A stretch of 64,000 nucleotides of DNA, taken from NCBI GenBank assembly GCA_016647705.1, contig CM028329.1:57119231-57183230 (forward strand), given 5' to 3'. A model generated the notes under the pieces. It was not told where the DNA came from, did not search any database, and saw only the letters and a program-made list of their open reading frames with translations. This DNA comes from Eucommia ulmoides. Lineage: Eukaryota; Streptophyta; Magnoliopsida; Garryales; Eucommiaceae. Below, in pieces: positions 46,826 through 59,883 of this stretch (position 1 is the first letter of the stretch; every line of letters starts with the position of its first letter). The position numbers and the translations under genes are program-made.

Positions 46826-47528
46826 CTATATAAAAGCAAAAGTCTTTCCTCAGGAATGAACCAACTTCAAGAATGACGATCTCTACATTCTTATTGATTT
46901 TGATGAATGGATGACCAAGATTCACTTAATCTAAAGAAGGGACGGCCAATGTTACCTTAAACCGCCAAATTTTACTTCACAATTAATTATCCTCATTATC
47001 CCGATTTTCAACTCTCCACTATCCCTATTCCCAAAACTCTGCATTCTGCTTAATCCATGAGATAGAAGGCCAAGATGAATTCATTCAACAACTAAGAATG
47101 AATACGATCAATTCACTCCAACCAAACACACAACAATCATTTTATTCCACTAACTTTAAAAAAGAGAAGTTAGTGCCTCAATCATGCTCCAGTCCATAAC
47201 AAATAATAATAACTAAATTTATCCCATATCATTCATCGTCTCTACAAATACTAAACTCTCATTTGATCTCTCACCTATTCCTCACTTCTCTCATGGATTA
47301 AGCGGAATGCAGAGTTTTGGGAATAGGAATAGTAGAGAGTTGGGAATGAGGATAGTGGAGATAATTAATTGTGAAGTGAAATTTTGTGGTTTAAGACAAT
47401 GTTGGCCGTCCATTCTTTAGATTAAGTGAATCTTGACCATCCATTCATCAAATCAATAAGAATGTAGAGACGAGTCATTCTTGAAACTAGTTCATTCCTG
47501 TGGAGAGGCTTTCGCTTTAGATATCATA
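46826..47528. mobile_element. Foldback element with ~240-bp inverted arms
   Basis: Left arm 46826-47070 and right arm 47285-47528 pair over almost their whole length (for example AACTCTGCATTCTGCTTAATCC against its complement near 47310). The loop is ~215 bp. No coding frame. The class is uncertain: MULE-like or other long-TIR MITE. Confidence 0.8.
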
Positions 47529-47796
47529 ATTGTTTGCTTACCGTAATTGAGATAATGTCACATTACCTATTCATATTATCTCTGCAATCCCTCGCACATT
47601 TTTCTCTAATTTGTGCTTACTCTACAACACGTGCTAGATAAAGAAGATAAGTTGTCGATGAGCAGTAGGAACCGAAGAACAACACGTCAACAACGATAGA
47701 AAACGACGCATGAACAATCGACGATGACATACATTGTCGCATGAACCACAGACGAACAACAACATACAGCGGTGGCGAGGAGCAACAACATACGGC

Positions 47797-50700
47797 GTCA
47801 CACCCCACCCCGGGCACCCGTCACCCGAGGCCGAACGTGACGTCGACCTGATGCTACCCGACTCATCCACGAATATCCATTCATACATACATACCTGCAT
47901 ACTCGCGCTACTGTGAATTTATAACCAAAAATATATATATATATAACTACCCGTTTCAAAATTTGGGAGTACACCAATCCCAAATATTCACAACCAAAAA
48001 CACAAAAAAACATGAACCCTCTGCCGTTCGCATCCGACCTGCTCACTTCCAAAACGACACTACCTCCAGACTCGACCTAGTGTCAGTAGTGGACCAACTC
48101 CTAACCGTGGTACCTGAAACCAAAATTTTTATCGGTGCACTGTCTTCATAAAAAAATATTTAATAGATCAAGCACAATTGTTAAATACCACCTTTTAAAA
48201 TTATAATATTTTATAGTCACATACCCGGTTCAAAATCCACATCCATTGCCACCAATGAAATAAAATACTATAAAGATAATAACGTACCCTGCATACCATA
48301 TTTGAAACCAATCTCCAACTGCCACCAATGTAAAGAAATAATGCATTTAAAATACCCAATACAAATATTTTAAGTTAACAAATCCAAATATTTTGTATCA
48401 GTCAGTCCAAATATTTTAAATCAACCGGTCCAAGTATTTTAAACCAACCAGTCCAAACATTTCAACATAATATAAAATACTTCCCACATCCTCTCCTACC
48501 AGCCATAGGACCGTTTTTACCTCACAATCGAAAGTTACAACGGTACCGTATCACCCACAGATTTTGCACTCCTGACGGGTCAAACCTCCCTACAAGACTT
48601 TGCCTAACAAGTAATTCACATCTCGCAGGAGATATCCTCCTGACGAGAAGAAAATTCACATCTCGTAGGTCATACTCGCCTAACGAGAAGAAAATCAACA
48701 TCTCATAGGTCATATCCGCCTAACAAGAAGAAAATTCACATCTCGTAGGTCATATCTGTCTAACGAGAAGAAAATCCACATCTCGTAGGTCATATCCGCC
48801 TAACGAGAAGAAACTATGACATAGTCGGACCAACATCACTTTCCACCTTAAAAACCGACTTGATCCAAAAATTATTTTTTCACCTTTAAAACCAACTTGA
48901 TCCAAAAATCATTTTCCTACCTTTAAAACCAACTTGATCCATATAAGTTGCAAAATTGTCCATTTAAGATGAGCACATTTTCTACAATTTATACGAAAAT
49001 AAAATTTGTAAATTTACATAGAAGACAGTACACTCACCTCAATTTTTGCACTGCAAAACTATCACCGTTCAAAACCTACTGGGACGCTGGCGTCTACGAA
49101 CCTAATAGTAATAGGGCCTAAATTAATATTTTATTTAAAATAATCCTACTATGAAATGCGTGGCCCTAAAATGCAAAATTTTCCTTTTCTCGAATTTAAT
49201 TATGCGAAATTATTATTTATCCCATTTCGTTATGTTACTATTCACTGTACCAAACTTTTAAAATTAACGGTTATAATATTATCACGATTATGAAAATTTT
49301 AATGTTAGTAATTTAATTTAACGGAAATTTTGAAATAGTAATCGACTGAAATTTTACCGGTTTCTGAATTGCCTGTCGCGAGATTGGATTTTAGATTTTT
49401 GTTCTATTATATTTTTTTTCCTTTTTTTCCTTTTCCTTTTCCGTTTTCTATTTTCTGCCTGGGCCTCACCGCCGCAACGATGTCTTCTCTTTCTCTAATT
49501 CTCCACTGCCGGTGACACACTCTCTCTCTCACTACTCCTCAACAGCTCCGGCGACTCCTACCCCACCGCCTGAGCATCACGTGCACACACAACAGACGAT
49601 CTTACACATACACACAACGATCACATATCCACACACGTCGATCACTCATGCAAGACGACCCCCCCCCCCCCACACACACAGTGCTGAAGAGCACACCCAC
49701 GAAGAACCTGAACGACGGCCACCTACCTAAACACAACCACTGAACACATACCGCTGATGATCAGCAACACACATACGAACCTCACAGGGCAGCAACACAC
49801 ATACGCACGACCACTAATCACGCACACACTTCCGACGCTCACACACCCACATCAACCCACGCCCCTGCACATGACAAACTAGAACAGATGAACCCACATA
49901 CACACATTTCGACAATCGGAACATACACACACTCAGTTTGGTCATCCACACACACACTGACCAAAACACACAACGATGCACAATCATCGGATGAATGACG
50001 ACAACGACACCCACACCCACACTGGAGAAACGGCGACGATTCAAACCCACTACCGCCGATCCTTTCTCTCTTCTCTGTTTTTCTGATTTCTTTTTTGAGG
50101 TGTTTTTTTTTCTTTTGTTTTTTTTTGTTTTTTTTTTTTTTTTTACAATCTGCGTGGATGTTTGTATATGCATGATCCTAGTAGATTAGTTTTGATCCTC
50201 TTGATGCCATGTTGATCGGATCTTCTCTCCTCTTTTTTTTTTTTTTTTTTTTTTTGTTGTTGTTTTGATCCCGACAGTGTATAAATCCCAAAATTTAAAA
50301 TGAATATTTCAAAAATTGCGAATTTACCTCTAAACTCTTAATTTAAATTATTAAATGACACATTCTACCCCATATTTTTCTAAATACTCTAAAATGCAAC
50401 TAAAATTATGTACGTGCTAAAGTTTGGGTCTTACAACCCTTCCCTCCTAATAGAAATTTCGTCTCGAAATTTTAGTTACCTTGATTAAACAAGTGCAGAT
50501 ATTTATCTTTCATCTCGTCTTCTCGCTCCCACGTCACCTCTTCCACTGAATGACTGCGCCACAACACTTTCACTAGTGGAATCGTCTTCGTCCGCAACAC
50601 CTGATCTCTACGATTCAAAATCTGGACTAACTCCCCAACGTAGACAGACACACACAGAGACACGCCCTTACCAAACGATGACCAAACACCTACACCCACT

Positions 50701-50993
50701 TACTAAATGGACGATGACGAACGGCACCCACCGGCGGACCTCTCTCATTCCTCTGTTTCTGTTTGGATTCCACCGACACATACACACCTATCCGTCACCT
50801 ACACACTGACAAATTCCCATATACCCACGACAGCAGCAACACACACCATCGGCCCGAACGGCGACACCCACTCCGGCGACGATCGGAATACACACCCTCA
50901 CTCATGAGAGCACGGGCCGAACCCCCTCCCTCTCTCTAGATTTTTCTGTCTTTGATTCCAGATTTTTTCTCCCCTTTCGCACTGTGGGCAAGA

Positions 50994-51024
<31 letters not shown>

Positions 51025-51467
51025 TGTAATTAGTGGACGAGAATGCTCCCCCTTCAAGCCACGTCGTCCATTTCCCAAAACCTTTGCCCTCCGGTTGATC
51101 TCACTGCAACAGTCAGCAAGAGCAAGAGCAAGAGAGAATGAATTTCTATAGATTTCTAGAATCCATTTGCCTAAATTACTCTTCCCTCCCCCCTAATTTC
51201 TAAAAATAATCTTTTGAGTTCAATTTATCATTTATAAGAGTCTAATATGGTAATTTCACCCTTAACATTTTCTAAATTGCAATCTCACTCCCAAAAGTTT
51301 TAATTCAAAAGTTAAATGTAAATTTTGGATAGATTGTTTTCTAAATTTGCAAATTGGCCCCTAAATTTTTAATTTGAATTTTTAATTGATCCAATTTTAC
51401 CTCGAATTTTTTCCAATTGTTCTAAAATGCAACTAAAATGACGTACGTGCTAAAACGAAGTCTTACA
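47797..51467 (-). mobile_element. Ty3/gypsy Tekay-like chromovirus, broken remnant
   Basis: On the minus strand, LTR starts beginning TGTAAGAC occur at 51467 and 50435 and continue alike (TAGCACGTAC, TTTAGTTGCATTTTAGA). Between them, 50472-50640 encodes the end of an integrase chromodomain with LNRRDQVLRTKTIPLVKVLW and SVEEVTWEREDEM. It is followed by a purine tract (AGGAGGGAAGGG) just before the downstream LTR. Most of the interior is missing, so the element is clearly broken. The downstream LTR extends to about 47797, where the end is uncertain. It holds CA-rich stretches, a (TA)n tract and ~48-bp repeats. Frames in the LTRs are not genes. Confidence 0.75.
48590..48830. repeat. ~48-bp tandem repeats in the Tekay-like LTR
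   Basis: About five units of ACATCTCGTAGGTCATAT followed by CGCCTAACGAGAAGAAAAT with small changes. They lie in the U3-like part of the LTR. Confidence 0.9.
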
Positions 51468-51600
51468 TATACGCACTCAAGAACTTAGAAAAATATATAT
51501 TTAGGGGATGAAATTGTTAAGAAATCATGAACAATCAGTTAGATGTAAATGAATCACATTTCGATGGAATGGAATTGAATATCGAATGTACATTCATTTA

Positions 51601-52056
51601 GGCTTTGTTTGGTTATTGTTTTTGTTCCCTGATTTATGTTCCTGCTTCCAAAAATTTGGGATTAATGTACAGAAATGCGTTTGGTATATACGTTTTTGTT
51701 TCTAAAATTTTGGGAGTAATTTAAGGCAGATTTTTTGAATTCTATAAGAATCTGAGAAACGAAAAAAATGTTGATGCCTATTCACTCCCATAGAACTATT
51801 CCCACCACACTCCCAGCCACCACCACCACGCTGGTCACCATACATTAAAATGGAAAAAAAAATGTTGCAACCAAACATATTTCTTATTTTTGTTCTCATA
51901 AATTAAAAGAAACAATTTTTAAGAAAATGGTCGTTACTAAATATATTTTTATTTTTGGAATACTGCAGAACGGAAATAAAATTTCATCCCATGACATCCC
52001 ATCCCAGTTTATTGGGAGTAGAAATAGAAAAACAGAAACACTAACCAAACGCCACC
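51601..52056. mobile_element. PIF/Harbinger (Tourist-like) MITE upstream of DUF674 gene B
   Basis: Ends GGCTTTGTTTGGTT and AACCAAACGCCACC, flanked by TTA on both sides (51598-51600 and 52057-52059). The interior matches 17692-18038 in reverse orientation (for example AAAATTTTGGGAGTAATT). 456 bp, no coding frame. Confidence 0.8.
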
Positions 52057-52283
52057 TTAAATTTAATTTTATTCCATTAGAATTTGATTCCATAACCACC
52101 GACCACTCCAACCAAACACGCCGTAAATGTTTCTCTTCTTTGAAGATTTATACTTTACCCTACTAACAAGTGTGATATCCAATACCTTTGTATACCAAAT
52201 CCTAAGTTAAAGAACATTCACTTTCTTGTTATCTAAGCATGCCAACTTTACCTTGCCTAGGAAGGAACATTTTTCGTGCTGCT

Positions 52284-52291
52284 TATATAAA
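52284..52291 (+). promoter_or_regulatory. TATA box of DUF674 gene B
   Basis: TATATAAA, 94 bp before the start codon, in a promoter of ~230 bp (52150-52385) conserved with copy A. Confidence 0.65.
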
Positions 52292-52385
52292 CGAAAATCT
52301 CTTCGAATTATCAACAACCCATCTCCATTCTTCGAAACCCTTTCGATTTCTTGGTAGATAATTTTTTTTTCTAGATTTTATAGAC

Positions 52386-55186
52386 ATGGCCACAGAACCA
52401 CCGTCAACGGGGACAACCCTAAAGCTCCTAGTGGACAATAGCTCCAAGAAGGTGCTTTATGCCGAGGCCAGTAAAGACTTTGTGGACTTCCTCTTCGGCC
52501 TAATGGAGTTGCCTATCGGCTCCTTCATGTCTCTATTGGTTAAGCAAGACATGGTGGAGTCCTCTTGGTCTTTGCCAAAGGTCTATAGGAGTGTGGAAGA
52601 GCTTGATAAAGGTTATATTCAGGAGAACCAGAAGAGGGAGAGTTTTCTGAAACCTAATGTACCCTCTTCGAACACCAACCCTACCCCTCTTTTGCAGCAA
52701 TTGGGGTATAAAAAAAGCACAGAGACTTATGATTATTATGGGAATAGGAGTGGGGGAGGGGTAGAAGGGTATGTGAAAGGGGTGGTGACATACATGGTGA
52801 TGGATGATCTGGTGGTGAAGCCAATGTCGACCATCTCTTGTGTTGCTCTTCTCAACACCTTTGGTATCAGAGATGTCGGTTCGCTTCAGGAAAAGATTGT
52901 GAACATTGACATGAAAAAGGTATCCTCCCCCTCCTCTTCTTCTTCTTCTTGATGTTTCTTTTGTTTAGAGTTTTTACCTTTTTTCCTTTTTTTTTTCTTC
53001 GGGATATTGGTTTCAATTTTCACTGTCCACTCTTCACAACAGCTTAGGGTTGTTCATAGGCCAGGGTCAGGTTCGGGCTAGGTTCTGTCAAATAAATTTC
53101 AAGATTTTGTAGGGTCTAATCCCGATCATCGGACCCTATTCCCATGCCCAACTCCGTCCATTAGAATGCATAAAACCCAATATGACCACTAGACCTCCAA
53201 TTTGGGAGGCTCTCTAGATAATTGCAGTCTTGGGTTTATATGTGATATATGTTATAATTTATTTATTTTATATTCAATTATTTTGTTAATAATTAGATGA
53301 GGAGCGAACTGATGCTAAATCTATGGCAAAGCTATAGTTCGACCCTAAAAATGACTGGGTTTAAATTTTAAGACCCTAGCTCGATCCATGGGTCAAAATT
53401 TTAAGCCCAAGCCTTAAAAAATTGGCAACGGGCTAGGTGAGCCTCAAGGCCATAACACTCCTCCCACTAGTTTTAAACTTTGGTTTGTTTAGTATTTTTG
53501 GTTCATTTTGAAGTTATGCCCCATGAATTTTGTTGTTTGAGATTTTATAACTTTTTGAAAACAATTTTTGCAAATAATAAAAGAAGTTTGGTATTAAGTT
53601 TGAAAAAATTATGAAAATAGTATATCTGTTAAAAAGATGTTTGTTAAGTGAATGTGCAGTAAATAAGAGCGGTTGCATAGTGCTAGCGGGGTGACGGTCT
53701 CTACTTTTTTTTTTTTTATACCATTTCTTGATATTGTATTTTTTTTCAAGTGTATAAAGATGTCCCCCACATGAGTTATGTGCCCTTTTTTTCGGTTTTA
53801 TATATTTTTGAATTTTTAGTGAACAAAGGACGAATTTAAAATTTTAGTATATACAATTCACACGATATAAAAAAAAAAATCATAATTTCAAAAAAATGAA
53901 CTAAAATTTTAATTTAGTAAACTGTTCCTAAAAACATTCCTACATTTCTCTTTAATTATTGAAACGAAGATTGAGACTATTTGAACAGTTAATAGATCCC
54001 CTTGTGTGCGATAAAATATATTATAGCTATATTTGTCAATTCAATAAATTTTTGGAATTATCTAGTTGAAAATATTTGAAAAATTCAAATCTTAATAGGT
54101 TCTCCTCAATTTAAAAAATAATAATTTTATTTGTTTATATACTTCATAAATGGTTAATTATTTATTCAATTGCTTTTCCACATATAATTTACATTGATAA
54201 TTGAGTGTTATATGAAATGATTATATACGCAAATAAGTAATATTATTATTTATAAAATTGTCTTAATTAATTCATAATCAATTTTTTTCCCGGAAAATAG
54301 ATTTGTTAGAACATATTTCGAGGTATTTTTATATTAGACTTACCGATCTTTGTAGCGATATTTTATATAATTAAATTACCATATTTTATCTTTAATTAAT
54401 TTTTATTTTATTTTTTAAAGATGTACCCACTTAACAAAATTTTTGGATCTAACCCAGATAGTAGAGAAAATCAAATAAAAAAAATTAAAATTAAATTTAT
54501 AAAATAATAAAAGTATAATATTAAAAGTAGGTGACCGCTAGGATAGATTGGATATTGAAAAAATCGTATCGTAAAAGTGATTTTGAGTTGTATTGCTAAA
54601 AATAAAAATAAATAATAATTCGAGTTTTAAAAATTGAAGATACTACTTGAAAACTCAACCGAACATGCCCTCCGTGATTTTTCAATATAAAGAAATAATT
54701 ACAGATCCATAATAGTCATACATTTGATCTCTATGGTGTAAATGGATTCATGTAGTCGACCTTACATAAATGGGATAAAGACTTAATTGTTATAATAGTC
54801 ATACATTTAGTGATTGATAATAGGGGTGGTCATGGGTCGGGTTAGGCCCAGGCTTTACCTAAGGTATTACAAGAAAATGCTAGGCTCAAGCCTTATGGTC
54901 GTGCCCCATTATTATTTCCAAGTTCGGCCTTAATTTTTTTTTTCAAATCCAAGCCCGGTTTGGCCCTATAATTTTTTATAATTTAAAAAATAAACATTAA
55001 AATAACAAATAAAAAACATAAACTGCATTTATCTACATTCCACACTAAAATAAAATACTTTTATTTATACCAAAATAAAATAAATCATCCATAATTCCAT
55101 ATCATTGTTCAACAAAAAAATAAAATAAATAATTAAGATTACTCACTTACTTGATCTTTACGTATATGTGTGCATGTATATATATG

Positions 55187-55255
<69 letters not shown>

Positions 55256-55294
55256 TACTTGATCTTTACGTATATGTGTGCATGTATATATATG

Positions 55295-55335
<41 letters not shown>

Positions 55336-58300
55336 CTTTTAACAAATGGTTGGGCCGGATCAGGCCGGACCTAAAAAAAATTGGTCATGCCTAAACTTGA
55401 CCTTAAAATTGATTGGGTCTAGATTTTAAGACCCTAGCCCTGTCCGTGAGTTCAAAATTTAAGTTCAAGTCTTAAAAAAAAAAAAAAAAAGTAACGAGTT
55501 GAGTGGGCCTAGTGCTCATAACGAACCCTAATTGATAATGGTCAAAGGGTGTTAATATCTTATGTCTCTTTCACAATATTAATGATTTTTTATTTTTATT
55601 TTTTATTACAGTATAAAAAGAGGGTGTGATTAATTTTCTTTTTTTTTTTTTTTTTTTTTTTTTACAATGATTTTTTATTGTAGCGTACCGGATTTTTATT
55701 TTATTAGAATTTATAGATGTTTATTAACTTTTCAGTATAAAAAAATAAGAGATTTTCATTAAAATAATTGTTTTTCAGTATGACAAAAAAAATGAGTACA
55801 ATAGATTTTTATTATAGAGTTGTTTACATGAATAATATGATTTAAAAAACAAATTCTAAAAACATGTATCTTTTAACTTAAATACCAAACACGGGTTATC
55901 CGGTCCAGATTCTTAGACCCGGTGTTCTGAACAGTGGGTGCATTATTATTTTTTTTATTTCATGAACCCGGCGTTGTAAATGCCTGGTTCTTTTCAATTA
56001 TACCGAACGGTATCTCACCGTTTGGGCCAAATGGTGTGATATACCGTTTGTTTTTTTAAAAAAAAAATTGTTGAACCCAGCATTGACAACGCCAGGTTTA
56101 AAGAAGCAGTAGTCCCGGCGTTATGAACGCCTGGACCTAATGCTTACCTCAATGCTTCTTTGCTATCTACTCCAGAATGGCCTAGATAGGTAAAAGTGAT
56201 TGTTTAGCAAGCGCATGAAAAGAATAAAGCACACAAATTAAAAAGGAAGAAGCAAATGGACTTCCCGCGGGGGGGGGGGGGGGGGGGAATAGTTATTTCA
56301 AATTGTTATTTGAACATATGCAGGACTAATACGTAAATAAAAATAAATTTAAGAGAATAAATTAAAATTTATATTTTAAATAAGACTAATAATAGATTAC
56401 ACCTACTATTTAAGACTAATCACCAATTATTCCAAAAAATATTATTTTGTTTTTCCTTTTTTAGGATGTGTTTGGATAATTTAAAATAGAATTTTGGAAA
56501 ATGGTAAATTGGTGTAAAGAGATAATTTTTAAAACAAGAAAAGGTTAAAAATTTTAAAAATATATTTTTCCCATTTTTAGGATATGTTTGGCCAATTTAA
56601 AATAGAATTTTGGAAGGGAAGAGAGAACTGGTAAATTAGTGTAAATTATTCTTTTCATGCGCCGGCTAAACATTCACTTTTACCTATTTAGGCCATTCCG
56701 AAGTAGATAGCAAAGAAGTATTGAGGTAAGCATTAGATCTTGACGTTCATAACGCCGGGACTATTGCTTCTTCCAACCCTTCATCAATTTTTTTTTTTTT
56801 TAAAAAAAACAAACGGTATATCACCGTTTGGCCCAAACGGTGAGATACTGGTAGCAGAATATTACGTCGTTACTTTCACCGCAAGTGTACAGGTCAAATT
56901 TTATAGAATAGTGAATGAGAAGGGTTATCGTATCCACAGGGATTAGATTAAATTGTCGCTAATTACTGCGATTATCATAACCGAATTTTATTTAGGCAAT
57001 AAAAATTAGATTTTTGTTTTTAATAAATAATATACTAAATTAATAATTACTTAAACTATAATACTAAATATATTATATGAGAATAGATTATCTAGGATTA
57101 ACTTCGTTTACGTATACGTGTTAGATCTAATCTAGTTTATATTAACGGTGTTCAAATCTATCCGACAATCTAGGTATGGAAAACTCACTCACTATCTCTT
57201 TCGAATGTAAAGTGAATGAATATGTGATTTCATGTCAACATCGAAGGCCCCCTTGAGCGTCTATACGACACTTGGTCACATGAGTCTCGCCCCAAACTCA
57301 CGGATTGCACACTTTCTAACGCTCTCTCAGGTTATTAGATCGTCGCGTTGTGTTTAAATCCTAGTCCAAATTCGGGGTTACCTCTCCCGAGTGTCAAACT
57401 CCGATTTCTTAATATATCTAAACAAGCATATAAATGAAGAAGAACGGTAAACACAATCGAATAGGCAAGAACAATCGATAATGAAACAAAGATTAAACAA
57501 ACGACGTATATTAGTAAACTACATCAATCCCATATATAATCAGTGTTCAGCTCATGGCCATAACCATATATTCAATGATAAACAATGTATACATGTTCAA
57601 ACAACCAAAAAAAAGTTAAGAATAAAGCGAGAAACGAGGGAGAATAGCCGTTATCTGAAGGTGGCATCCGTAAAAACTGCTCCGATCTTGTTTCTGTTTT
57701 TCCAATTGTGTTCCTCCTCTTTCGTTGGTTGAGAGCCTTTTAGAACACTCCAAAAACACTCCCTAGGTTTTCTAAGAACAATGGGAACGACTGAGACCAA
57801 AAAGGGAACAAACAAAATATCTAGAAAAATATCTAAAACAGGTGGAGCTTGACTGCTGCAACAGTAGATTCACCGCTGCAACGATGGGCATTTCGGTAGG
57901 CTTTCTGCTTTATCACCGCTGTAGCGGTGAACGATCAAAACTTAGAGAACTCTTTGTTGTTTCAACATTGTAGCGGTGGGATGACCACTACAATAGTGAA
58001 ACTGCTGTTTTGAATATTTGATTCTCTTGATCATTTTTTCACCGCTTTCCTCGTTTTTCGACTGTTTTCGCTCCTAATCCATGTTTTAAACAAAAATAAA
58101 TAAAAACAAATTAAAATTTAATAAAAATACTCGAAAACTACAAAATTCGACTTGAAAATAGATAGATAAAATTCACCTATCAAATACCGTTTGGTATAAT
58201 TGAAAAGAACCCGACATTCACAATGTTGTGTTCATGAAATAATAAAAAATAATAATAATAACGCACCCGGTATTCAGAACACCGGGTAACCCGTGTTTGG

Positions 58301-59657
58301 TATTTAAGTTAAAAGTTACATGTTTTCAGATTTTTTTTTTTTTAATTTAAATCATATTATTTGTGTAAACAATTCTTTTATTATGACTAAAAAAATATTG
58401 CTTTTCATTATAATGTAGTCACATTTGAATTAAGGAGTTTTGGCGAATAATTCATGAAATTAAAATTTTATCCATGCAGTCTACGATTTTTAGTAATTTT
58501 TTCACAAATTCAAAATTATGTAATATATAAAAGTTACTATAATTTTTTTATGTAAAATATTGTAATAACTTCTATAGCGTACAGTGACTTTTAGATTTTT
58601 TACAATATTTTTGGAATTTTCGAAAAAAATACTATAACGCATAGACTGCATGGATTAAAATTTTAATTTTTGCTTCATGCTTTCCAGAAACAAAAACAAA
58701 ATTTTGTTTGTTTAGTATTTTTTTATTCAGAAAACTAAAAGCACAAATATGGGTAAAAAAAATATTATTTTTGTTTTACTCCTAGATTTTGAATGAATGT
58801 CTAGGATCATAATGTAACTGTTCCCATATTTATGTTTTTATTTATTTTGAAAACATAAACGAAAATTTGAGAACAAAATCACTTTAAAATTAAAAAGCTA
58901 GTTTTGAACTTTTTTTTTTTTTTTTTTCACATTTAATTTGAATTGGCAGGCTTTGGAACTGATCAAGACCTCCTTCATGTCAACTTGTGTTCTTACAGAC
59001 TTATTTGTCAGAAATGAGGTATCAAACAATAATCATTAATTAGTTGATGATTATAATATTTTAGAATGGTAATTGTAACATTTAATATGCATAATTAAGG
59101 GTGTGTTTGGTTGGGTGAAAAATAAATAGAAAAGAAAATGAAAAGAAAAATAGGATGAAAAATGAAAAAATAATTTGTTTGGTATGAATGGAAAATGGGA
59201 GGAAAAAAAATAGTAAGAAAAATGCACAATTTCGAAATAATTTTTTTTCCACACACACGAAGGAAATAGAAAAAAGTTCACAAGAATGAGTAAAATTACA
59301 ATTATACTCTTGATAGTAGAATTTTTAATTTATTTTTATAATATATGAAGGTAAAATAGTAATTTTCATTAAAGTGAAAATATTTTTCTTCATTTCATTT
59401 TTATTTACTAACCAAATAACATTAGGGAAAAGTAATTTTTCTATCATAATAGATAAAAATATTATCCTCTTATTTTTTTTTTTCTTTTTTCTTTATCATC
59501 CTTCCAACCGAACGTAACCTAATTGATTAAATCATTATTTCAGGGAAAAAATAAAGGAGAGAAGGATGAAGATGATGAGATATCAGAGCCTGTTCATCTT
59601 GAGTTAATTAATGATTCCCCTAAAGTATCAAGCAAAATTAGTGGCCGTTTGGTTTAG
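52386..59657 (+). CDS. DUF674 family protein, copy B (three exons)
   Basis: Exons 52386-52919, 58950-59018 and 59544-59657 with GT-AG introns of 6.0 kb and 525 bp, phase 0, giving 238 aa. It is the tandem paralogue of the gene at 18278. Seen: [57 protein letters not shown], then ALELIKTSF and VLTDLFV. It differs from copy A by about 27 of 178 residues in exon 1. A Gly-rich NRSGGGVEG replaces RRVAVVDG of copy A. Exons 2 and 3 are much more alike. The C-terminus runs on to KISGRLV because of a one-base length difference from copy A. Intron 1 is swollen by a hAT element and a foldback element with a nested solo LTR. The frame is intact throughout. As with copy A, no biochemical role is established, and the protein is a short form. 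Confidence 0.85.
53045..53462. mobile_element. hAT-like remnant in DUF674 B intron 1
   Basis: Orthologous in position and sequence to 18854-19310 (TAGGGTTGTTCAT at the start, CCATAACACTCC at the end). It was inserted before the gene duplication. Confidence 0.65.
53463..54820. other. DUF674 B intron 1 sequence
   Basis: AT-rich. 53560-53700 and 54120-54280 match copy A intron 1. No gene or RNA is recognised. Confidence 0.5.
54821..55530. mobile_element. hAT non-autonomous element in DUF674 B intron 1
   Basis: Starts TAGGGGTGGTCATGG and ends ATAACGAACCCTA. It is flanked exactly by ATTGATAA (54813-54820 and 55531-55538). It holds long (TA)n tracts at 55190-55252 and 55298-55330, each preceded by a copy of CTTGATCTTTACGTATATG, so a ~107-bp piece is duplicated in tandem. 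Confidence 0.85.
55816..58376. mobile_element. Long inverted-repeat (foldback) transposon hosting a solo LTR
   Basis: The left arm (55816-56226) and right arm (56646-58376, minus the insertion) are inverted copies of ~400 bp. Termini are AGAGTTGTTTAC and GTAAACAATTCT. TTTATTAT flanks both ends (55808-55815 and 58377-58384), an 8-bp duplication. The arms repeat GGCGTT..GAACGCC and CACCGTTTGG words. A run of 19 G's (56269-56287) lies in the loop. A solo LTR splits the right arm. hAT-like or foldback class; no transposase is seen. Confidence 0.8.
56849..58182 (-). mobile_element. Solo LTR (Ty3/gypsy-like) within the foldback arm
   Basis: Splits the arm between GATAC (56844-56848) and AATAC (58183-58187), a near-match 5-bp duplication; the left arm shows the unsplit form. 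On the minus strand it starts TGATAGGTGAATTTTATC and near its end has GTACACTTGCGGTGAAAG, a phrase I associate with Athila/Tat-type LTR ends. No coding domain and no partner LTR were seen. The small frames inside are not genes. Confidence 0.6.
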
Positions 59658-59755
59658 GGTTTGAATACTTCAAGCCCATTGAGAGTCATGTTAACAAATA
59701 ACAATCTCATTTTAAATACCCAAGACAACTCATATTCTTTCAATTTGATTACTTA

Positions 59756-59880
59756 AGACACATTTCATGATATTTTGTTGATAATTATATCCTTACAACA
59801 TAATATTTTTTATTTTAAGACACATTTCATGATATTTTGTTGACAATTATATCCTTACAACATAATATTTTTTATTTTAA
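59756..59880. repeat. Tandem duplication, two ~62-bp units
   Basis: AAGACACATTTCATGATATT opens both units (about 59756 and 59818). Copy A has a single related unit (28670-28740), so the duplication is specific to copy B. Confidence 0.85.
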
Positions 59881-59883
59881 TCT

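Noticed and set aside
48590-48830. CRISPR-like spaced repeats
   Set aside because: Units are contiguous and degenerate without unique spacers, lie in an LTR, and the genome is plant.
49500-50910. Thr/His/Pro-rich frames on the plus strand
   Set aside because: They fall in CA-rich stretches of the Tekay-like LTRs; no domain or splice evidence.
55139-55374. Frames of alternating Tyr/Ile
   Set aside because: Translations of (TA)n microsatellite; not genes.
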